A stretch of 26,614 nucleotides of DNA, taken from assembly GCA_002409785.1 (NCBI GenBank), contig DHOX01000012.1:23628-50241 (forward strand), written 5' to 3'. Made by a program: the position numbers and the translations under genes. A model generated the notes under the pieces. That model was not told the origin of the DNA, did not search any database, and saw only the letters and a program-made list of their open reading frames with translations. Positions 21,795 to 26,614 of the stretch are shown here, piece by piece. This DNA comes from Prevotella sp. UBA5379. GTDB taxonomy: Bacteria; Bacteroidota; Bacteroidia; Bacteroidales; Bacteroidaceae. The number at the start of each line of letters is the position of its first letter. The stretch's first letter is position 1.

Positions 21795-23057
21795 ATGAAT
21801 ATCATCAGGGAACTTAAGAACAAGAAGCATCCGCATGTCTTGGGCGGATTGGATATATTTAAATATATCGGTCCCGGATTATTGGTTACAGTTGGTTTTA
21901 TTGATCCTGGCAATTGGGCCAGTAACCTGGCTGCTGGTTCTGAATATGGGTATGCTTTGCTTTGGGTGGTCACCTTGTCTACCATTATGCTGATCGTATT
22001 GCAGCATAATGTGGCGCATCTGGGAATCGTGACGGGACTCTGCCTGAGCGAGGCAGCTGTGAAATATACGCCGAAATGGCTGGGACGACCGATCATCGTC
22101 AGTGCGGTCCTGGCAAGTATTTCCACTTCTCTGGCAGAGATCCTGGGGGGAGCTGTCGCCTTGCAGATGCTTTTCGGAATCAATATTCCGACGGGGGCTA
22201 TTCTGGTTACCTGTGCCGTTCTGGTCATGATCTTTACGAATTCCTATAAAAAGATGGAACGGGCGATTATCGGCTTTGTGTCCCTGATCGGTTTGTCTTT
22301 CATTTATGAACTGTTTTTGGTGCATATTGACTGGGGAGCAACACTGTCCGGTACGTTTGTTCCCGTCGTGCCTCATGGATCACTGCTCATCATCATGAGT
22401 GTGCTGGGGGCAGTGGTTATGCCACATAACCTTTTCCTGCATTCGGAAATTATACAGAGCCGGGAGATTAACCTCAAGGGAGATGCCCGGATCAAGTATA
22501 TGCTCAAGTATGAATTTTTTGATACCCTTTTTTCCATGCTGGTAGGCTGGGCCATAAATTCAGCAATGATCATTCTGGCCGCTTCGACTTTTTATGAGCA
22601 TGGACAGCATGTGGATGAACTTTCGCAGGCGCAGGCTATGCTCCAGCCTCTTTTAGGGAATAATGCTGCTACAATCTTTGCCATAGCCTTGCTCCTGGCT
22701 GGCATTTCGAGTACGATCACCAGCGGAATGGCTGCGGGGAGTATCTTCTCTGGGCTGTTCGGGGAATCCTATAATGCTCATGACACGCATTCTATTGTAG
22801 GGATCGTCATTTCTCTGGGAATTGCCTTGTTGATGATCTTCTTTATTGGCAATCCTTTCCAGGGATTGATTTATTCTCAGATGGTGCTCAGTATCCAACT
22901 CCCTTTTACGGTTTTCCTGCAAGTGCGGCTGACTTCGTCTAAGAAGGTAATGGGGAAATATGCCAACCGGCTATGGAATACGATCTTTCTGTACTCTTTG
23001 GCTGTTATCGTCACTGCTCTGAATATCTGGCTGCTGGTCAACCAGTTTACCAACTGA
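21795..23057 (+). CDS. NRAMP family divalent metal transporter (MntH-like)
   Basis: 420 residues, typical, with eleven hydrophobic segments. The family imports Mn2+ or Fe2+ with protons across the inner membrane. TM1 carries the metal-binding DPGN (37-40) in GPGLLVTVGFIDPGNW, and TM6 carries MPHN (209-212) in VLGAVVMPHNLFLHS, with the coordinating Met present, so transport of soft divalent metals is expected. The start is set by the promoter immediately upstream and because the next Met lies within a membrane helix. It stands alone, between the glucan operon and kup. No Fur- or MntR-type dyad was recognised, though the promoter-start overlap leaves little room for one downstream. Confidence 0.92.
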   Translation: MNIIRELKNKKHPHVLGGLDIFKYIGPGLLVTVGFIDPGNWASNLAAGSEYGYALLWVVTLSTIMLIVLQHNVAHLGIVTGLCLSEAAVKYTPKWLGRPIIVSAVLASISTSLAEILGGAVALQMLFGINIPTGAILVTCAVLVMIFTNSYKKMERAIIGFVSLIGLSFIYELFLVHIDWGATLSGTFVPVVPHGSLLIIMSVLGAVVMPHNLFLHSEIIQSREINLKGDARIKYMLKYEFFDTLFSMLVGWAINSAMIILAASTFYEHGQHVDELSQAQAMLQPLLGNNAATIFAIALLLAGISSTITSGMAAGSIFSGLFGESYNAHDTHSIVGIVISLGIALLMIFFIGNPFQGLIYSQMVLSIQLPFTVFLQVRLTSSKKVMGKYANRLWNTIFLYSLAVIVTALNIWLLVNQFTN

Positions 23058-23288
23058 CTTTCTTTGCCTTCTTTAAATTACCAGGTGAATACTGGAGCAG
23101 AGACTATAGACCAGAGAAAAAGAGTACTTTCCTGTAATCATTCGTTGATTAAGATTTACGGTTGTCTTTCTTCTCGCTGTCAGGAAGTCCTTTGTCGATG
23201 ATTTTATACTCTTATTAAGGTGTTATTGATGGATTGATGGGGATAATCACTAATAATAAATATGTTAAAAAGTATATGCAATCGTTAA

Positions 23289-23317
23289 ATAGATATTATA
23301 AATATAGAAATATCTAT
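23289..23317. promoter_or_regulatory. AT-rich dyad upstream of kup
   Basis: ATAGATATT (23289-23297) and AATATCTAT (23309-23317), a 9-bp perfect inverted repeat with an 11-base spacer, about 30 bases before the putative -7 box. The remaining spacer (23058-23288) has only a CCAG/CTGG mini-hairpin and a tandem ATTGATGG repeat near 23225; no terminator for the NRAMP gene is evident. Confidence 0.35.
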
Positions 23318-23346
23318 ATAAATAATAGGGTGACATGGAAAAATGT

Positions 23347-23354
23347 TAATTTTG
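23347..23354 (+). promoter_or_regulatory. -7 box for kup
   Basis: TAATTTTG matches TAnnTTTG and would give a leader of about 25 bases. A second match, TATATTTG at 23373-23380, is two bases from the ATG and so would start transcription inside the gene; it is less likely to serve the annotated start. Confidence 0.5.
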
Positions 23355-23382
23355 CACCCGATAAATAAAAAATATATTTGCT

Positions 23383-25368
23383 ATGGCATTTCAAGGCAAT
23401 TTGAGCCGTGACAATCGTCATCGGCTCAGTCTCTTAGGGCTTATTGTAACTTTAGGTATTGTCTATGGAGATATTGGAACTTCTCCCCTCTATGTGATGG
23501 GGGCCATCGTAGGAGCGGCCCGTGTCATTGATCCTGATTATATTATCGGGGCTGTTTCCTGTATCATCTGGACGTTGACTCTTCAGACAACGGTCAAGTA
23601 TGTTATTCTGGCTTTGCAGGCTGACAATAACGGTGAGGGTGGAATACTTGCACTGTATGCCTTGATCCGGAAGCACCGTAAGAAGGGTCTTTACTTGCTG
23701 GCGATCATCGGAGCCAGTACGTTGATCGCAGATGGAGTCATCACTCCTTCCATTACCGTGATGTCTGCAGTTGAAGGACTGAAGAGTTATGCTCCTTCCA
23801 CGCCTGTTATCCCTATCTGCCTTTGTATTATCACGGTTTTGTTCTTTATCCAGCAATTCGGTACAGAGAAGATCGGGCGTCTGTTTGGGCCTTTGATGCT
23901 GATTTGGTTCTCAATGATCGGCATACTGGGATTGATGCATATCGGCGATTATACACGTATACTTTATGCCTTTAATCCTTATTTTGCCATCCGCCTGCTC
24001 ATTCATAGCCCACAATGGTTCTTGATATTAGGTGCAGTATTCCTTTGTACTACGGGTGCTGAGGCCTTGTATTCTGACCTTGGGCATTGTGGAGTGAACA
24101 ATATCCGGGTGAGTTGGATTTTTGTCAAGGCCATGCTGCTTCTCAGTTATCTTGGACAGGGTGCCTGGATCATCGCTCACCGCGGAAGTCTTTCTCCTGA
24201 TGTGAATCCGTTCTATGCGATCATGCCTCATGGTATGTTGTTCTTTGGTATTCTCATGGCTACCATTGCTGCTATTATTGCCAGTCAGGCTCTGATCAGT
24301 GGGTCTTTTACCATTTTCAGTGAAGCCATGAATTTGTCTTTCTGGCCACGTCAGAAAATTAAATACCCTACAGAGATCAAGGGTCAGTTATATATTCCAA
24401 TCGTGAATCTCTCTCTCTGGATATGTGTTTCCTTAGTGGTTATCTTTTTTGGAAGTTCTTCTCGCATGGAGGCTGCGTATGGACTGGCCATTACCATTAC
24501 GATGTTGATGACTACGCTTCTTCTCCGCGAATATATGCTTCAGCGGCATTTAAGTAAATGGTTCGTATTTCCTGTCATTGCTTTCTTTGTATGTATGGAG
24601 TCGATATTCCTGGTTGCAAATTTGTTCAAATTTGTCCATGGAGGATGGGTAACCTTGACACTGGCAGGCATTATCTCCTTTATCATGTATGTATGGTATA
24701 ATGCTTCGCGGATTCGGAATAGTCAGGTGCAGCCTTTGGATATTCGGAAATATTATCAGGTGCTTTCGGATATTAAGGCTGATAATTCGATTCCAAAATT
24801 TGCTACTAATGTTGTCTATCTAAGTAAGTTGAGTAAGGATAACGAAGTGGAACAGAAGATTATGTATTCCATCATCAATAAACATCCTGTCAGGGCTGAT
24901 CATTATTGGCTGCTTCATGTGTCTTACGAGGATGAACCTTCCACATTGGAATATACTTTTACCCCGTTGATACCGAACACCCTTTTCCGGGTCAATCTTC
25001 GACTTGGCTTCCGTGTCCAGCCATACGTTAATCAGTATTTCAGGCAAATCATAGAAGACCTGGTGGCTAATCATGAGTTTGACTTGTCCAGTTGTTATCC
25101 TTCTTTGAAGAAGGAGGGTATTCCTGGTAACTTTGTGTTCATCATCATTAAGCGTATTTATTCCTCGATCAGTTCTTTGTCTATGTCGAGAAGATTGGTG
25201 ATGGGGTCTTATACCTTCTTGTCCAACCTGAAGCAAAGCATACCTGCCGCTTTTGGACTTGATACCAGTAATATCCGGATAGAGAAAGTGCCGCTGATCG
25301 TCAAGGCAGGAGGTCTGAGCCGTATCCAGAGAAAACCGGAACCGGAAGATGAAGGGTCTGAGTCTTGA
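23383..25368 (+). CDS. kup: Kup-type potassium uptake protein
   Basis: 661 residues, within the family range. Kup transporters bring K+ into the cell with protons. The membrane domain (about 1-430, twelve segments) has the diagnostic GDIGTSPLY (29-37) with the conserved Asp and Thr, NNGEGGILALYALIR (82-96) and TTGAEALYSDLGHCG (near 220). The hydrophilic C-terminal part (about 445-661) is the cytoplasmic domain. All hallmark residues look normal. It is transcribed alone from a promoter box about 30 bases upstream and converges on the FabK-like gene, with a large hairpin between. No recognisable c-di-AMP riboswitch fold was noticed upstream, but I cannot exclude one by eye. Confidence 0.95.
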   Translation: MAFQGNLSRDNRHRLSLLGLIVTLGIVYGDIGTSPLYVMGAIVGAARVIDPDYIIGAVSCIIWTLTLQTTVKYVILALQADNNGEGGILALYALIRKHRKKGLYLLAIIGASTLIADGVITPSITVMSAVEGLKSYAPSTPVIPICLCIITVLFFIQQFGTEKIGRLFGPLMLIWFSMIGILGLMHIGDYTRILYAFNPYFAIRLLIHSPQWFLILGAVFLCTTGAEALYSDLGHCGVNNIRVSWIFVKAMLLLSYLGQGAWIIAHRGSLSPDVNPFYAIMPHGMLFFGILMATIAAIIASQALISGSFTIFSEAMNLSFWPRQKIKYPTEIKGQLYIPIVNLSLWICVSLVVIFFGSSSRMEAAYGLAITITMLMTTLLLREYMLQRHLSKWFVFPVIAFFVCMESIFLVANLFKFVHGGWVTLTLAGIISFIMYVWYNASRIRNSQVQPLDIRKYYQVLSDIKADNSIPKFATNVVYLSKLSKDNEVEQKIMYSIINKHPVRADHYWLLHVSYEDEPSTLEYTFTPLIPNTLFRVNLRLGFRVQPYVNQYFRQIIEDLVANHEFDLSSCYPSLKKEGIPGNFVFIIIKRIYSSISSLSMSRRLVMGSYTFLSNLKQSIPAAFGLDTSNIRIEKVPLIVKAGGLSRIQRKPEPEDEGSES

Positions 25369-25406
25369 TCCTTTCTGCCCAGACGTTGCCGGGTAATTTG
25401 ATGGAG

Positions 25407-25453
25407 ACAGCCGGTAAGATCATAAGATGATAACTCATGATTTTACCGGCTGT
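25407..25453. terminator. Large hairpin between convergent kup and FabK-like genes
   Basis: ACAGCCGGTAA-g-ATCAT pairs with ATGAT-t-TTACCGGCTGT: 17 pairs including one G-T, with a 13-base loop. Placed between converging genes, it probably stops transcription in both directions, although neither side has a proper U-tract. Confidence 0.65.
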
Positions 25454-25512
25454 ATTCATCCTGCCTTATGTGATGGTCTTTCAGATGCTGGGGTAGGAGC
25501 TGACAAAACGGT

Positions 25513-26469
25513 TTATCCAATCATTGGATGAGTGCAAATCCTGCTTTTAGCTTGATGATATTCGGATAACAGTTGATCCATGATTTCATTTACTGTTTCA
25601 ATGGAATGAAGAGAGGAAGAAACTTGACCGATTTCAAGTTCGCCGTTTTCTATGTCTCCTTCGAAGATACCCTTTTTTGAAGCTTTCTCTCCAAGAATCG
25701 TGCGGAGTTCTTCTGCTCCGGCACCCTTGTCTTCCGCTTCAGCGACACGCCGGAAGAGTGCATTCTTGACTAACCGGGTAGGGGCAATTTTTTTCAGGCA
25801 GAGCATCGTGTCACCTTCAGACAGGGAGAGGCATTTCTCTTTGAAAGCCGTAGAGGCTGAACTCTCTTGTGACAATGCAAAACGGGTCCCTATCTGTACG
25901 CCGTCAGCACCTAACGCTTCCATCGCTAACAGGGCCCTTCCGGAGGCGATGCCTCCTGCTGCAATAAGGGGTAAATTGGTAACTTCCCTGATCTGTGGAA
26001 TCAAGGTGAGGGTGGTCGTCTCCTCTCTTCCGTTATGACCGCCGGCCTCAAAGCCTTCAGCTACGATGGCATCTACACCGGCTGCTTCACATTTCTTTGC
26101 AAAGATACTGCTGGAAACAACGTGGGCGACTTTTATTCCTGCATCATGGAATCTCTGGGTATAAGTTTTAGGACTTCCTGCTGAAGTGAAAACAATCTTT
26201 ACTCCTTCGTCAATGATGAGTTGGACAAGAGTTTCCATTTCTGGATACCTCAGAGGGATATTGACTCCCCAAGGCCGGTGTGTAGCGGCATTCATTTCCC
26301 GGATATGTTCCCGCAGGACATCCGGATGCATAGTGCTTGCACCCAGCAGACCCAACCCACCGGCATTACTTACTGCCGAGGCCAGTCTCCATCCACTGCA
26401 CCAGGCCATTCCTCCTTGAATGATGGGATATTTAATATCAAATAGTTGGGAGATTCTGTTATTTTTCAT
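25513..26469 (-). CDS. FabK-like enoyl-ACP reductase / nitronate monooxygenase family protein
   Basis: 318 residues, one TIM-barrel FMN enzyme. The sequence follows Streptococcus FabK closely: YPIIQGGMAWCSG (14-26), AGGLGLLG (36-43), GVNIPL (68-73), VAEGFEAGGHNG (136-147) with His145 at the FabK active-site position, PLIAAGGIASG (167-177) and GVQIGTRF. FabK reduces trans-2-enoyl-ACP with NAD(P)H in fatty-acid synthesis and replaces or accompanies FabI in several Bacteroidales. Nitronate monooxygenases share the fold, so the substrate is likely rather than certain. Its ATG overlaps the stop of an upstream gene as ATGA (26466-26469), so the two are probably translationally coupled. It ends near 25513, facing kup. 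Confidence 0.82.
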   Translation of the reverse strand: MKNNRISQLFDIKYPIIQGGMAWCSGWRLASAVSNAGGLGLLGASTMHPDVLREHIREMNAATHRPWGVNIPLRYPEMETLVQLIIDEGVKIVFTSAGSPKTYTQRFHDAGIKVAHVVSSSIFAKKCEAAGVDAIVAEGFEAGGHNGREETTTLTLIPQIREVTNLPLIAAGGIASGRALLAMEALGADGVQIGTRFALSQESSASTAFKEKCLSLSEGDTMLCLKKIAPTRLVKNALFRRVAEAEDKGAGAEELRTILGEKASKKGIFEGDIENGELEIGQVSSSLHSIETVNEIMDQLLSEYHQAKSRICTHPMIG

Positions 26470-26594
26470 TGTAAAGTAAATGGGATTCTTCCATCTTCGT
26501 TGGATCTTTTAATAAGGTAGGGGGCCTCCTCGTAAATCAAGTATGTCCCTGTTTCTACTCTCTCGTCAGGCGCTATGTACCATAGAGGATCTCT
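26466..26594 (-). CDS. C-terminal part of an unidentified gene upstream of the FabK-like gene
   Basis: A minus-strand frame of 42 codons reads like real protein (RDPLWYIAPDERVETGTY, LIYEEAPYLIKRSNEDGR, IPFTLQ, stop) and its stop overlaps the FabK-like start codon by ATGA. No ATG or GTG start lies inside it, so it is the end of a longer gene. However, an in-frame TAG at 26595-26597 interrupts it; on the far side the frame continues GPDGA to the window edge. A TGG-to-TAG change or a small indel in the neighbouring AGAGAG run would explain this, as would a genuine pseudogene. I do not recognise the family. Confidence 0.5.
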   Translation of the reverse strand, partial: RDPLWYIAPDERVETGTYLIYEEAPYLIKRSNEDGRIPFTLQ

Positions 26595-26614
26595 CTATGC
26601 ACCATCCGGCCCCT

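Noticed and set aside
23373..23380. TATATTTG as the kup promoter
   Set aside because: Only two bases separate it from the ATG, so transcription would begin inside the coding region; the box at 23347-23354 fits better.

Overview
The window is a stretch of Bacteroidales chromosome, most likely Prevotellaceae or Bacteroidaceae. This rests on gene content and, above all, on the promoters. Intergenic spaces repeatedly carry the Bacteroidetes -7 element TAnnTTTG, several times with a TTTG or TTG box 19-20 bases upstream. Shine-Dalgarno sequences are scarce. I found no tRNA, rRNA, insertion sequence, prophage or CRISPR array.

Layout. (a) 1-3993, minus strand: a pectin-type carbohydrate cluster with a GH106 rhamnosidase-like enzyme, a GH105 unsaturated glycuronyl hydrolase, and the first codons of a third exported protein cut by the left edge. 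(b) 4259-7978, plus: a ThrE-type exporter, then groES and groEL, with two tandem hairpins between exporter and groES. (c) 7979-8363: a promoter followed 93 bases later by a strong intrinsic terminator and no ORF, a candidate small RNA of about 120 nt. (d) 8364-12707, plus: a two-helix membrane peptide, an AmgK-like sugar kinase fused to a RapZ C-terminal domain, a MurU-like nucleotidyltransferase, and guaA. (e) 12809-15644: mscL (minus), a possible 35-codon basic ORF, gapA and miaA. (f) 15699-21588: a Crp/Fnr-type regulator divergent from a three-gene alpha-glucan operon (GH133 debranching-like enzyme, GT4 glycosyltransferase, GH57 amylase-like protein). (g) 21795-25368: an NRAMP metal transporter and a Kup potassium transporter. 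(h) 25513-26594, minus: a FabK-like flavoenzyme, overlapping by ATGA the end of an upstream gene.

How genes work together. GH106 and GH105 fit stepwise trimming of rhamnogalacturonan-type glycans. The kinase and nucleotidyltransferase resemble the AmgK-MurU pair, which converts a free amino sugar to a 1-phosphate and then to a UDP-sugar; the fused RapZ domain suggests an amino-sugar-phosphate sensing input. The GH133-GT4-GH57 set is a familiar Bacteroidales arrangement for intracellular storage glucan, but here the GH57 protein seems to lack both catalytic residues and carries a coiled-coil, lysine-rich tail.

Most interesting leads: the small RNA candidate after groEL, the kinase-RapZ fusion, the degenerate GH57, promoters that fire at or just before the start codon (predicted leaderless mRNAs), and the 35-codon ORF before gapA.
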